The position numbers and the translations under genes were made by a program. Of a DNA stretch of 64,000 nucleotides, positions 1 through 9,400 are shown piece by piece (positions within the stretch are counted from its first letter, which is position 1; each line of letters begins with the position of its first letter). Origin of the DNA: an uncultured Myroides sp. Lineage in GTDB: Bacteria; Bacteroidota; Bacteroidia; Flavobacteriales; Flavobacteriaceae. The notes beneath the pieces are model-generated. The model saw only the letters and a list, made by a program, of their open reading frames with translations, did no database searches and was not told the origin of the DNA. The stretch is from positions 44,039 to 108,038 of the forward strand of contig CAJYTF010000046.1 in the NCBI GenBank assembly GCA_913777665.1, in the 5' to 3' direction.

Positions 1-1071
1 CCACAGATTTCAGCAATTATGGGACCATGTGCAGGTGGAGCAGTTTATTCGCCAGCAATGACCGATTTTACCATGATGGTTGAAGGATCTTCGTACATGT
101 TCGTTACCGGTCCAAACGTTGTTAAAACGGTTACTAATGAAACCGTTTCGGCAGAAGAACTGGGTGGAGCATCGACGCATTCAACAAAATCGGGAGTTGC
201 ACATACAACATCTGCAAACGATATTGAGTGTTTAGAAGATGTAAAACGTTTGTTAAGTTACATTCCACAAAATAATCAAGAAGTTGTTGAGGATTTACCT
301 TTTGAGTTTGGTGATGAAATCCGCGAGCAGTTAAACAATATTGTGCCAGATAATGCCAACAAGCCTTACGATATGCACGATGTAATCAATAATGTGATCG
401 ACGAAGATTCTTTCTACGAAATTCATAAAAACTATGCCGAAAATATTATTGTAGGATTTGCACGTATCGGCGGAAAATCGGTTGGTATTGTAGCAAACAA
501 CCCAATGTTTTTGGCAGGATGTTTAGATGTGAATTCCTCAATAAAATCAGCTCGATTTGTTCGTTTTTGCGATGCTTTCAACATTCCTTTATTGGTGTTG
601 GTTGATGTACCTGGATTTTTACCGGGGACCGATCAGGAATGGAACGGAATCATTGTTCACGGTGCAAAATTATTGTACGCGTTGTCTGAAGCTACCGTGC
701 CAAAAGTTACCGTAATTACACGTAAAGCCTATGGTGGTGCGTACGACGTAATGAACTCTAAACACATTGGTGCCGATATGAACTTTGCATGGCCAGGAGC
801 AGAAATTGCCGTGATGGGAGCAAAAGGAGCATCGGAAATTATCTTTAAACGCGAAATTGCCGAAGCAGCAGATCCAGCAGCCAAATTAGCAGAGAAAGAA
901 GCAGAATATGCCGAAAAATTTGCGAACCCGTACCGAGCAGCACAACGTGGCTTTATCGATGAAGTTATTTTCCCACAAGATACCCGCCGCAAATTAATCA
1001 AAGCATTTAAAATGCTTGAAAATAAAGAAGTAGCAACGCCAAACCGCAAACACGGAAACATTCCGTTGTAG
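1..1071 (+). CDS. Acyl-CoA carboxylase, carboxyltransferase beta subunit (propionyl/methylmalonyl-CoA type), 3' part
   Basis: The reading frame is open from base 1, so the 5' end lies outside the window; 356 codons are visible. It would carry the carboxyltransferase half-reaction, moving CO2 from carboxybiotin to an acyl-CoA in the cytoplasm. Visible family blocks are the glycine-rich [12 protein letters not shown] segment near the start (end of the first crotonase-like half) and the second-half blocks [27 protein letters not shown] and [16 protein letters not shown]. The Asp in GGAYD lies where propionyl-preferring enzymes of the family often carry Asp, which suggests but does not prove propionyl-CoA specificity. 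The biotin carboxylase and biotin carrier subunits are not in view. A hairpin follows the stop codon at 1108-1159. Family assignment is secure; substrate is inferred. Confidence 0.93.
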   Translation, partial: PQISAIMGPCAGGAVYSPAMTDFTMMVEGSSYMFVTGPNVVKTVTNETVSAEELGGASTHSTKSGVAHTTSANDIECLEDVKRLLSYIPQNNQEVVEDLPFEFGDEIREQLNNIVPDNANKPYDMHDVINNVIDEDSFYEIHKNYAENIIVGFARIGGKSVGIVANNPMFLAGCLDVNSSIKSARFVRFCDAFNIPLLVLVDVPGFLPGTDQEWNGIIVHGAKLLYALSEATVPKVTVITRKAYGGAYDVMNSKHIGADMNFAWPGAEIAVMGAKGASEIIFKREIAEAADPAAKLAEKEAEYAEKFANPYRAAQRGFIDEVIFPQDTRRKLIKAFKMLENKEVATPNRKHGNIPL

Positions 1072-1107
1072 TTTGTTAGAAGTTAGACACTAGATTTTAG
1101 ATATTAG

Positions 1108-1159
1108 AAACCGTTTAACGATCACTGAGCCTGACGAAGTGAAAAGTTAAGCGGTTTTT
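1108..1159 (+). terminator. Hairpin terminator after the carboxylase gene
   Basis: Outer arms AAACCG and CGGTTT and inner arms TTAAC and GTTAA pair around a CACT...AGTG core, and the right arm runs into a T tract. The loop carries CTGAGCCTGACGAAG (1125-1139), a motif that recurs at about 3370 and 46075. This looks like a dispersed palindromic repeat used as a terminator. Confidence 0.6.
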
Positions 1160-1186
1160 ATTATAAATGATTAATATACTTTATTA

Positions 1187-2241
1187 ATGAATCAGGGAAT
1201 AATATACATCATCTTACTTTTTTGTTTTAATACAAATGCTCAATCTAAATTTGAATTAAACCATAATATATACTCCATAAAAGACTCTTTATCAGGTGTT
1301 GTATATGGTTTTGATAGCGCATCAAAAAAAACAAATATATTCGATAGAGGTAAGTTAAATTATAAAGTTACAGGTTATCAACTTGTTAGTAATATATCTG
1401 CTAAAATGAAATTCATTAAAACTGTTAAAATTAAAAATGCTATAAGCGGTTTTAAAGATAAAAAAATTAAGGGGCAAATTTTGATGAATGAAAAAGAACT
1501 AAGTGATAAGTCTTGTTGGAATTTCGATATTTTATTTGGGAATCAATTTTTAAAAAATTATATAATTTCGTTTGATAATAAGGAGAGCAGGTTTGAAATT
1601 TTAGAGGAATTGCCACAAAATATTGATCAATTCAATAAATTAAATTTAACTTACAACATGTTAGTTGACGATTATTTTGTGAATCTTAGATAAATAATGT
1701 AGAACTTGAATTTTTAATTGATACTGCTAGTAGTAATGGAATTAGCTGTAATGATAGTACATTACTAAACAAAGTTAAAAATACATATATTTATAATACA
1801 TTAAATGCTTTTACCATTCAAGAACAGAAAGTTACAGAGTATAATTTAAATTCTATATTTCATCATGATTTTAGAATTAAAAATGATATTGTTCATCATC
1901 AATCAATTAAGAATATTATAGGTAATTCTTTCTTCTTGAATTTTGAAAATGTAATTTTCGATTTTAAAAATAAAACTATCTATTTAAAAAATGAATTTAG
2001 GCAAATGACACCTTTTTCTGATGATATTTTATTTACAGCAAATTCAAACAATCAACTTGAGATAGGTTTCTTAAATACCAATAGTATATATTACAAACAA
2101 GGGTTTCGTTTAGGAGATATAATAAAATTCGATGATAAAAATTTTGAAAATAAAATTTTAAGTAATCCTTGTCAAGCACAATTCATCATTAATGAACATT
2201 TAAAGAATAATCATTCTTTACCCAGCTATTCAAAAGGATAA
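1187..2241 (+). pseudogene. Exported retropepsin-like aspartyl protease with PDZ domain, broken by a frameshift
   Basis: The first part (1187-1693) starts with a signal peptide ending at about residue 19 (..FNTNAQ) and carries GFDSAS, a degenerate first Asp motif, and FGNQFLKNYIISFDNK. It stops at TAA 1691-1693. Frame +1 continues without a stop to 2241 and carries FLIDTASSNGIS (second Asp motif), IIGNSFFLNFENVIFDFK and a short PDZ-like end (YKQGFRLGDIIKFDDK). Adding one A in the run at about 1690 would join the halves as ..VNLR-INN-VELEFLIDTA... The gene is therefore a one-base frameshift pseudogene, or a sequencing error. Both active-site triads read DSA/DTA rather than DTG. The domain family is well supported; peptidase activity is not. 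The gene is more AT-rich than its neighbours. Confidence 0.72.
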
Positions 2242-2257
2242 AATACTCCCGTAGCTA

Positions 2258-2278
2258 GCGCGAGCATCTTGCTCGTGC
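2258..2278 (+). terminator. Short GC-rich hairpin, terminator or REP-like palindrome
   Basis: GCGCGAGCA and TGCTCGTGC pair with one G-T pair around a 3-nt loop and are followed by an A-run. It lies just after the broken protease gene. A similar GAGC palindrome occurs at 3681-3700. It may be a terminator or a member of a dispersed palindromic repeat family. Confidence 0.5.
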
Positions 2279-2296
2279 AAAAAATCAAAACTACCC

Positions 2297-2566
2297 GTGA
2301 GAAATAGAAAATAAGTCTTGAGGAATACAATATAAGTCCAAGCAACACAAAATCAACAGTGAGCAACCCAAGATGAAGTCCGAGCAACCCAAAATCAACA
2401 GTGAGGAACACAAAAGAAGTCATAAGGAATACAACATCATCTGTGAGGAACACAAGATTAAGTGTGAGGAATACAAGATTAAGTGTGAGGAATACAAGAT
2501 GAAGCGTGAGGAATAGAAGATGAAGCGTGAGCAACGCAAGATTAAGTGTGAGGAATACAATCTTAT
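2297..2566. repeat. Degenerate 21-bp tandem array, about 13 copies
   Basis: The GAG core (or its variant AAG) of each unit falls at 2299, 2320, 2340, 2361, 2382, 2403, 2424, 2445, 2466, 2487, 2508, 2529 and 2550. The spacing is 21 bp except for one 20-bp step. The best-conserved unit is GTGAGGAATACAAGATTAAG plus T (2443-2505), and divergence grows towards the left. The stretch 2242-2763 holds no credible gene: this array fills most of it, with a hairpin at 2258 and the slyD promoter at its right end. Because 21 is a multiple of three, both strands give periodic open frames, but neither looks like a real gene. Confidence 0.85.
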
Positions 2567-2719
2567 GACAAATAGACAGAATATCATGTCAACCCTATAC
2601 ACCTTAAGGCGTAACAAATAGAAAACAAACTACAAAAACCTGTTTTTAAGCAACGGAACAATTATTGATACTTAACTTAAACATAAAAACAAATAGCAAA
2701 GACTGTTGTTTCACACCAA

Positions 2720-2727
2720 TATCTTTG
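2720..2727 (+). promoter_or_regulatory. Putative -7 box of slyD
   Basis: TATCTTTG matches the Bacteroidota -7 consensus TAnnTTTG and lies 36 bp before the chosen slyD ATG. No good -33 TTG was found at 17-23 bp spacing, so the call is tentative. Confidence 0.45.
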
Positions 2728-2763
2728 CATCAACGAGAGTTCTATCTCACAAAAAACAAAAAA

Positions 2764-3264
2764 ATGACAATAGAAAACAACCACGTAGTTACGGTAAACT
2801 ACAAACTTCATACAATTGAAGCAAACGGAGAAAAAGTATTTGTTGAAGAAACTACAACAGAAAACCCGTTAACTTATTTACACGGCGTAGGCATGATGAT
2901 TCCTAAGTTCGAAGACGAAATGAATGGTTTAACGGCAGGCGATAAAAAATCGTTCACTATTTCACCAGAAGAAGGTTACGGAGCAATTGATCCGAATGCT
3001 GTTGCGCAATTACCTTTAGATATGTTCAGCGAATCGGGCTTGCCACCGGTTGGTGCTATGTTACCGTTGACCGATGATCAGGGAAATCAGTTTCGTGCAG
3101 TTGTTGTTGAAGTAAACGATAATGCCGTTGTTGCCGATTTAAACCACCCAATGGCTGGTAAAACATTAAATTTTGATGTAGAAGTTGTGGCTACACGTCC
3201 GGCTACCGAAGAAGAATTGTCTCACGGACACGCTCATGGTATCGACGGTACTGAAACTCATTAA
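2764..3264 (+). CDS. slyD: FKBP-type peptidyl-prolyl cis-trans isomerase, SlyD-like
   Basis: 166 aa. It catalyses cis-trans isomerisation of peptidyl-prolyl bonds and acts as a folding chaperone. The split-FKBP layout is visible: an N-terminal FKBP part (MTIENNHVVTVNYKLH), then GVGMMIPKFEDEMNGLTAGDKKSF, an inserted flap with EEGYGAIDPNAV, and a return to the FKBP fold (DLNHPMAGKTLNFDVEVV). The tail HGHAHG is a short His-rich end, as in metal-binding SlyD. I chose the ATG at 2764 because an upstream in-frame TTG adds 33 residues with no family similarity and would overlap the -7 box at 2720. There is no signal peptide, so the protein is cytoplasmic. Confidence 0.92.
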   Translation: MTIENNHVVTVNYKLHTIEANGEKVFVEETTTENPLTYLHGVGMMIPKFEDEMNGLTAGDKKSFTISPEEGYGAIDPNAVAQLPLDMFSESGLPPVGAMLPLTDDQGNQFRAVVVEVNDNAVVADLNHPMAGKTLNFDVEVVATRPATEEELSHGHAHGIDGTETH

Positions 3265-3275
3265 TTTATAAAGTA

Positions 3276-3422
3276 AGGCTGCATTAAATTTTAAGCTGTC
3301 ATTCTGAACGAAATGGAATGAAGTGAAGAATCTCTCAATTATAAGGACAGATTCCTCCTTCAGCCTGTGCTGAGCCTGTCGAAACATCGGAATGACAAGT
3401 GAAATTTTCAATGCAGCTTTAT
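3276..3422. repeat. Dispersed palindromic repeat (copy A) with longer imperfect inverted arms
   Basis: The core at 3297-3397 begins TGTCATTCTGAACG and ends GGAATGACA, with an inner GAAGAATCT and AGATTCCTCC pair. It also contains CTGAGCCTGTCGAAA at 3370-3384. Outside the core, GGCTGCATTAAA (about 3278) and CAATGCAGC (about 3410) continue the inverted repeat to about 30 bp per arm. The same arms occur at 9531-9930, 25137-25213 and 38324-38396. This copy lies between slyD and the VF530-family gene. Confidence 0.85.
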
Positions 3423-3436
3423 TTATTACGCTACTT

Positions 3437-3670
3437 ATGACAAACAACAATCCTTTACACGGAATGACGCTTCAAAAAATACTCGAAGAAATGGTAGAGT
3501 TTTTTGAAGGTTGGGAAACAATGGGTAAAGAAATTCCTATTAATTGTTTTACGAAAGATCCAAGCATAAAATCTTCGCTCACTTTTTTGCGTAAAACCCC
3601 TTGGGCGCGTACCAAAGTAGAGCAATTATATATTAAGATTTATCCGTATTTAAAGAAAAACAAGCTGTAA
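3437..3670 (+). CDS. VF530 (DUF2132) family small protein
   Basis: 77 aa. It matches the VF530 family: NNPLHGMTLQKILEEMVE, then CFTKDPSIKSSLTFLRKTPWAR, then VEQLYIK. These are small cytoplasmic proteins with a proposed DNA-binding fold and no known function. I chose the ATG at 3437 because the upstream extension (from 3392) is encoded by the right arm of repeat copy A and is not family-like. The gene is isolated, with repeats on its left and a hairpin (3681-3700) after its stop. Confidence 0.85.
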   Translation: MTNNNPLHGMTLQKILEEMVEFFEGWETMGKEIPINCFTKDPSIKSSLTFLRKTPWARTKVEQLYIKIYPYLKKNKL

Positions 3671-3680
3671 TAATGAATTG

Positions 3681-3700
3681 AAACGAGCTTTAGCTCGTTT
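3681..3700. terminator. Perfect 8-bp hairpin, probable terminator
   Basis: AAACGAGC and GCTCGTTT pair perfectly around TTTA, with a further T after the right arm. A second small inverted pair, GGCT-TCA-GCC, follows near 3720. It sits between two convergent genes and could serve either side or be a REP-like repeat. Confidence 0.55.
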
Positions 3701-3774
3701 TGAAAATGCAAAAAGAGTAGGCTTCAGCCAAAAAATTATTGGGATGTACCTAAAACCCGACGTTATTTAAATAA

Positions 3775-4743
3775 TCAAGTATTCAAAACTTTTTCAATCA
3801 GCAGGTCGGTTTCATCTTTAAACGAAATATCCACAATATCGCTGCTGTATAACCAGCTTTTTAATTTATCAACTTTTAAATCTTCGCTTCCGGTTACGCC
3901 CAGTTCTTTCAATGCCAAATAATTGCAGTATTGTTCAAACTGCCCTTTGATCGGAACCACATAAAGCATTTTTTTAAGATGCAAAACTTCAGCAGGAAAC
4001 TCAAAACCTGCACCGCATAAAACGCCTTTTGTTGTTGCCAGATACGATGTAAACAACTGCTCATCGATAGGAAAAAAAGTACAGTTCCCCTGTTTTTTTG
4101 ATGTTTTGCTGAAAGGCGAAAACACAACCCAATCCATATTTTTGATTTGCGAAAGTACTTTGTAAAGCTCATCGTTATGAAAACTTGGAAGATAAACCAG
4201 AATATAATCTTCTTTTTCGCAGTTTAAATTTTTGATCGAATTACGAATAATCGGATGAAAAATAGTATCATCATATTTCGTAAAATGAAACCCGAACGAG
4301 TTATGAATAGGCGCATACTTCTTTAAAATAAGCTTGCTTAAATGAAAATCTTTCTGTGGTTTTGGTGCTTTATCATGCAAAACGGCTGCCTGATGACTTA
4401 ACCCGATGATTTTTTTGTTTCGATACTTGGCAGCATAAGCCGTAACAGGTTCAAAATCGTTAATAATTAAATCGTATTGCTGAATGGGCACATTTTGTAC
4501 CGATCTTAAAAACTGTACAAACGAATTTTTCTTTATGATTTTCTTGTAGTTCAAGCCGCCTTTTTTAGAATAGAACAACGAAATTCCTTTGTTCTGCACG
4601 GCGTTTCCTTTAAACGGCAATTGTGAATTCTGCCCCGAAATAAATACATCTACTTCGGCATGTTCTTTTAACTTGGGTACTAAAACGTTGGCGCGCGCAA
4701 TGTGTCCGTTGCCTGTTGCCTGTAATGCGTATAAAATTTTCAT
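3775..4743 (-). CDS. MurG-like glycosyltransferase family protein
   Basis: 322 aa. The N-terminus MKILYALQATGNGHIARA is the glycine/His-containing nucleotide-sugar loop of GT-B enzymes related to MurG, in the group of uncharacterised proteins with QxTGxGHxxR. The C-terminal half has LCGAGFEFPAEVLHLKKM, the acceptor/donor Rossmann segment with the Glu typical of the family, and a YVVPIKGQFEQ block. It probably transfers a sugar to a lipid or surface glycan at the inner membrane face; donor and acceptor cannot be read. Its start overlaps the stop of the metallophosphoesterase gene by 4 bp, so the two are translationally coupled and probably act in one envelope pathway. Confidence 0.8.
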   Translation of the reverse strand: MKILYALQATGNGHIARANVLVPKLKEHAEVDVFISGQNSQLPFKGNAVQNKGISLFYSKKGGLNYKKIIKKNSFVQFLRSVQNVPIQQYDLIINDFEPVTAYAAKYRNKKIIGLSHQAAVLHDKAPKPQKDFHLSKLILKKYAPIHNSFGFHFTKYDDTIFHPIIRNSIKNLNCEKEDYILVYLPSFHNDELYKVLSQIKNMDWVVFSPFSKTSKKQGNCTFFPIDEQLFTSYLATTKGVLCGAGFEFPAEVLHLKKMLYVVPIKGQFEQYCNYLALKELGVTGSEDLKVDKLKSWLYSSDIVDISFKDETDLLIEKVLNT

Positions 4744-5564
4744 TTAAAAAAAACTTCAATTTCTTTATATTGATCGGGAGTTTGCTGTGGTTTTTGATCG
4801 ATCTGATTCATTAAATCAATCAACAAATCGTTTTCGTAATGATAGATTTCCCACGAACCTTTGTTGTATTCCAAAGCTGTTAAATTTTCGATCCAATCAC
4901 CGGAGTTTAGATACAAACAACTTCCTTTTACAGTAGTAACTTCTCTTTTTTGGGGTTGATGAATGTGCCCGCAAATTACATAGTCGAACTTATTTTCAAT
5001 AGCCAGTTCAGATGCAGTTTCTTCAAAATCGCCAATAAACTTCACCGCTTTTTTAATGTTGTTCTTTATTTTTTTGCTGAAGGAATATTTCTCGCGACCC
5101 ATTTTACTTAAAATCCAATTTGAAAGGTTGTTTAAACGAATTAAATAATCATACCCAATGCCACCTAATTTGGCAATCCATTTTGAATGTTGAACAGATG
5201 AATCGAAAACATCTCCATGAAAAACCCAGGTTTTCTTTCCGTCTAATTCAAAAATGTATTTGTCTAACAATTGAATCTTTCCAAAAGTCATAGGAGAAAA
5301 TTTCCGCAGAAACTCGTCATGATTTCCCGTAAGATAAATTACCTGACAGTTTGTTAATGACAAATTCAGAATGTACTTGATGATTTCGAGATGACTTTCG
5401 GGAAAATAACTTTTTTTAAATTGCCAGATATCGATAAAATCCCCATTTAAAATCAATACTTTTGGATCAATCGACCGCAAATAATTCAACAACTCTTTGG
5501 CTTTGCAACCGTAAGTTCCCAAATGTGTATCTGAAATTACCGCTACTTCAACGCTTCTCTTCAT
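4740..5564 (-). CDS. UDP-2,3-diacylglucosamine diphosphatase-like metallophosphoesterase
   Basis: 274 aa calcineurin-like phosphoesterase. The five metal-binding blocks are in order: SDTHLG (residues 11-16), LNGDFIDIW, GNHDEFLRK, a HGDVFD block and CGHIHQPQ. The DFIDIW block and the overall length fit the LpxH-like group that cleaves UDP-diacylglucosamine pyrophosphate in lipid A synthesis, but many flavobacteria carry several paralogs, so the substrate is uncertain. It is the first gene of a two-gene unit and overlaps the glycosyltransferase gene by 4 bp. No signal peptide is seen. Confidence 0.82.
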   Translation of the reverse strand: MKRSVEVAVISDTHLGTYGCKAKELLNYLRSIDPKVLILNGDFIDIWQFKKSYFPESHLEIIKYILNLSLTNCQVIYLTGNHDEFLRKFSPMTFGKIQLLDKYIFELDGKKTWVFHGDVFDSSVQHSKWIAKLGGIGYDYLIRLNNLSNWILSKMGREKYSFSKKIKNNIKKAVKFIGDFEETASELAIENKFDYVICGHIHQPQKREVTTVKGSCLYLNSGDWIENLTALEYNKGSWEIYHYENDLLIDLMNQIDQKPQQTPDQYKEIEVFFK

Positions 5565-5647
5565 ATTAAACAGAATTTTACCGAAGGTACTGCCGCGTTG
5601 TAAACTTATGGTTTTAAAAAAGTTATGTTTAAAACAACAAAACCACT

Positions 5648-5655
5648 TACATTTG
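5648..5655 (+). promoter_or_regulatory. Putative -7 box upstream of the exported protein at 5669
   Basis: TACATTTG is a full match to TAnnTTTG, 13 bp before the ATG, which implies a very short leader. A TTTA about 18 bp upstream could be a weak -33 element. Confidence 0.5.
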
Positions 5656-5668
5656 TAAAAAGATCGAT

Positions 5669-6436
5669 ATGAAAAATTACATTTTATGTTTTGTACTACT
5701 TTGGCAGTTTGCTGTAAATGCGCAAAACAGATTTACACAGATTTTACCCGAAAACGAATATATTTCAGCCGAAAACGAACTGAATAATTTTGGTATGTAT
5801 GATTTTTCGCCTGTGATTTTAGGATTGGAAATGAACAGAACATACGGAACAATCGGCAACAGTTACAGAAGAATCCACATAAAAGTAACCAAAGTTGAAA
5901 AGGATATTGCCAATCCAAATGTTTATAGCGTAACAGGAAAATCGAGAGTAGGCAGCAATGTTGAAAGTTTTACAGGAACCATTAAGCTTCAGTCGATCAA
6001 ACAAATTAAAATTACCGAATTAGACAATGAACCCGAAAACCCATCGGCGAAATATGAAGGTGTAATTTCGGGTGTTTATGAGTTTAAAGAACCGACAGAT
6101 CGCAACCATTCTGGAGTTTTTGAAGGAACTTATCAGGCTATGTTTCAAATAACCGAAGACAACGCCGTTTTTTACAACGATTTAGATTTATTCCGCGATA
6201 GCTACATAAACAACATGTATCAAGGTTTTTGGACAGATTATCAAACCAAAGAAGCCCAAATTTGCAAATGGGCAGATTTCCGCGTTCCTGATGTTTCGGG
6301 CGATTTTGATTTAGGAGCCGGCGAATTTAGTCCTAACGAAAAATACAACAACAAAGGCTGGCAAACCTATAACGATGCGTATTTGCGAAAAGATAAATCT
6401 GCGTTAGCTGCCGAAGAAGCAGTTTGGTGGGAATAG
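5669..6436 (+). CDS. Exported protein of unknown function
   Basis: 255 aa. Residues 1-19 (MKNYILCFVLLWQFAVNAQ) are a clear signal peptide ending in an Ala-x-Ala-like site, so the mature protein is periplasmic or at the outer membrane. The rest has alternating hydrophobic and polar residues that suggest beta structure; no catalytic motif or named family was recognised. The end is acidic and aromatic (AAEEAVWWE). The stop codon abuts the stop of sbcC on the opposite strand with no spacer, so the two transcripts converge. It has its own promoter-like box at 5648. Confidence 0.75.
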   Translation: MKNYILCFVLLWQFAVNAQNRFTQILPENEYISAENELNNFGMYDFSPVILGLEMNRTYGTIGNSYRRIHIKVTKVEKDIANPNVYSVTGKSRVGSNVESFTGTIKLQSIKQIKITELDNEPENPSAKYEGVISGVYEFKEPTDRNHSGVFEGTYQAMFQITEDNAVFYNDLDLFRDSYINNMYQGFWTDYQTKEAQICKWADFRVPDVSGDFDLGAGEFSPNEKYNNKGWQTYNDAYLRKDKSALAAEEAVWWE

Positions 6437-9400
6437 TTAAACAACTTTAATCAAACTTCCATCTTCATCGGTTTTTGTGATTTGCAAAGCAACGGGAATA
6501 CGTTCTTTTAGTTCTTCAACGTGCGAGATAATGCCCACAATACGGTTTTCTTTGTGCAGATTGTTCAACGTTTCAAACACAATATTAACCGATTCGGCAT
6601 CTTGCGTTCCAAAACCTTCGTCGATAAAGAAAAAGTTTTTGCTGGCAACGCTGTTTGTCTGCACACTTTCTGCCAACGCCAGTGCCAAACTTAACGAAAC
6701 CTGAAACGATTGCCCGCCCGAAAGCGTTTTCACACTGCGCGTTCTGCCTTCGTTTAAATAATCGATCACTTCAAAATCGTTTGCTTCGTTAACCTGTAAA
6801 CTCAATTGGTTTCGAGTCATTTTTCGGAAACGAACATTCGCATTTTCGCACAATTGTTTCAAATAAATCGACGATACATATTGAACAAAACCGGCAGCTT
6901 TAAACAAGTTGCTCATGATTTTTAGGTTTTCTGCTCGCTTTTTAAGTTGATCTAACGTTTGCAGCAATTCTTTTTTCTGATTGAAAGCGTCGGTTAAACG
7001 AGTAATTTCTGCGTTGGTTTTGGTAACGTTTTCGGTTGCATTTTTTAATTCGATTTCTGCAGTTTCAAAATCTTTTTCGTACTGATAATAAGCCGTTTCA
7101 TTGAAAATTTCGTCTTTTAGTTTAACTTCTAATTCCTGAATTTGATTATTCAGTGTTTTGTATGCAACCGTAAATTCTTCAATTTCTTTTCGGAGAACTT
7201 CTATATTCAAGTTTAAATGCAGAATTTCAACAACTTTTTCTTTGTTTTCGATGTTTTGATCGACCAGACTTTTGTTGAAAAGATCATTTAATTCTTCCAG
7301 ATTTTTATTAAGATCGAACAATTGTTTTTCAGTTGATACAATCGATGATTTTTGAACATGAATTTGAGTATTTAACTGATTAAACTGTTGGTTATATTGG
7401 TTAAAATCATTTTCAATTCTATGATTAAACGCTTTTAAATCTCTTAATTTTTGTTCAATTTCTTCAACAGAAAAATTATTAAAATCTGCGAAATCAAGAA
7501 TTTTTAAATTACTTAAATTCTGATTGATTTGCGTTTGTTTTTCAGTTTCATCTAACTTAAACTTCTCTAATGCTTTTTTATACTTTTCTGCTGTTTCTTG
7601 CTGATTTTCTAATTGTGCTCTTTGCTCTGAAATGAATTTATTTTTAAGTTCGATTTGCTTTGTTAAATCAAACGATGCTTGTCTCTTCAATTCAAAATCT
7701 GCAAAATCATCTGCATTAAAATCGCTCCAAATAAAACCTGCATTGTGTTGAATCATTTGATTTTTCAAATCTTCTAAACGAATATCCTCTTTAAAAAACT
7801 GCTCTTGAAGAATTGACAGTTTCTGAATTTTTTGTCGAATTTTATTAGCAAAATCAACATAATTATTCTGCTTCTCTTCAACTAAATCTATTTCGTTTTG
7901 AATTTCGTTTAAGTGCAAAGTAACATCGTTCAACGTTAAAATTTCAGGATGTTCTAACGATCCACAAAGCGGACAAGCTTCACCGTTATGCAAATTGTGT
8001 GCAAAATGAGCCAATTCTTGCTGAACTTGAAACGATTGCAGTTTTGCAGTTAATTCCTTCTTTTGTTGCGAAAAAGTATCGTTTAAAGTTTTTACATCAT
8101 TTTCAAACGTTGAAACATTAATTTTATCCCTGATTAATTCGTTTTCAATGAGCTGCATTTCGCTTTTTAACTGATTGTTTTTCTGCTCTTGCACATTCCA
8201 ATCTTTCTCAAAATGTTGTTTTTTGCTGAACCAATCGCCCACATTAATTAAAACAGTGGTTTCAATTTGATTTTTAGTAAGGTTGTTTATTTCTTTTTCA
8301 GTTTCTTTTATGGTTTGCTGCAATTGATTAACAACTTTTTCTATTTCGCTTACTTTAATTTCGCCGTTAGAAGTTCTATTTTTTAACTCCACAACATCAG
8401 CAGTAAATTGAATTATTTTCGCAATAAAATCCAAATCGTTTTCCTGCAAACGTTTGTTTGGCAAATCATCAACATAAGGTTTTACTTCGTTAATAGCAGC
8501 TTCAATTTTACTTAATTCTATTTCTGAATGTTGTAAAAGTGTTTTGTCTTTTGCTAATTGACCGGTTTTTTCTTGAATTTCACTCTCGGTTTTTTTGCTG
8601 TCAACCAACAACTGATTAAAGGTTTTGTAAACACGCTCGTAAATTTCTAACTCCGTTTTTTTCTGATCAATTGCAGGTTTTTGATTAATATATTCTGTAA
8701 ACTGATCTCTTTTATTTTGTAACGATTCAAAATCAATTTTTATACTTTTTAAGTGTTGTAATTTTTCGTTTATCGCTTTAAAAACAGTTTGTTTTTCGGT
8801 TTGAATGGTAGTTTCTTCTTTAAGTTTCTCTTTTAAAAGTGAAATGTTTTCTTCGGAAACTTCATCGTAGCCCGACAATTTTCCTTCTAACTGATTTAGC
8901 TCTGTCAGGTTTTTACTGTTTAAAACCGAAACTTTATCAGAGAGATCAAACCGATGAAGTTTAAAAATTTCTTTCATCATTTGGGTTCGATCCTTCGCAC
9001 CTAATTCAATAAATTCTTTGAATTGACCTTGTGGAATAATGATGGTTCGTTTGAAATTATCATAACTCAAGCCCACAAGTTCTTGTGCATTGCTATGATT
9101 TAACGGAATCCAATCGTTATTTATCCATTCGTAAAAAACAACCGTTGGCGTTTTAATATCTTCAAAACGTTTAGAATTTCGCTTAAATTCACGAGTTACT
9201 CGAAATATTTTGTCTTCGTAATTATAAAAATCGAAAGCAATAAATGCCATGTCCGATTTTAAATTCATCATATTGTACGCACGTTTGTCCTTTGAATTTA
9301 AGCGTTCGGTTTCGCCGTACAACGCAAAAGTAATGGCTTCTAAAATGGATGATTTTCCCGATCCAACCGCACCAAAAATGCCGAACAAACCTGCATTTAT

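Noticed and set aside
2226..2534. Minus-strand open frame of hydrophobic heptads over the 21-bp array
   Set aside because: It is open only because the 21-bp unit is a multiple of three and lacks stops on that strand. It has no start context, promoter or family similarity.
2297..2566. CRISPR array
   Set aside because: Units are contiguous 21-bp degenerate repeats with no spacers, and no cas genes are near.
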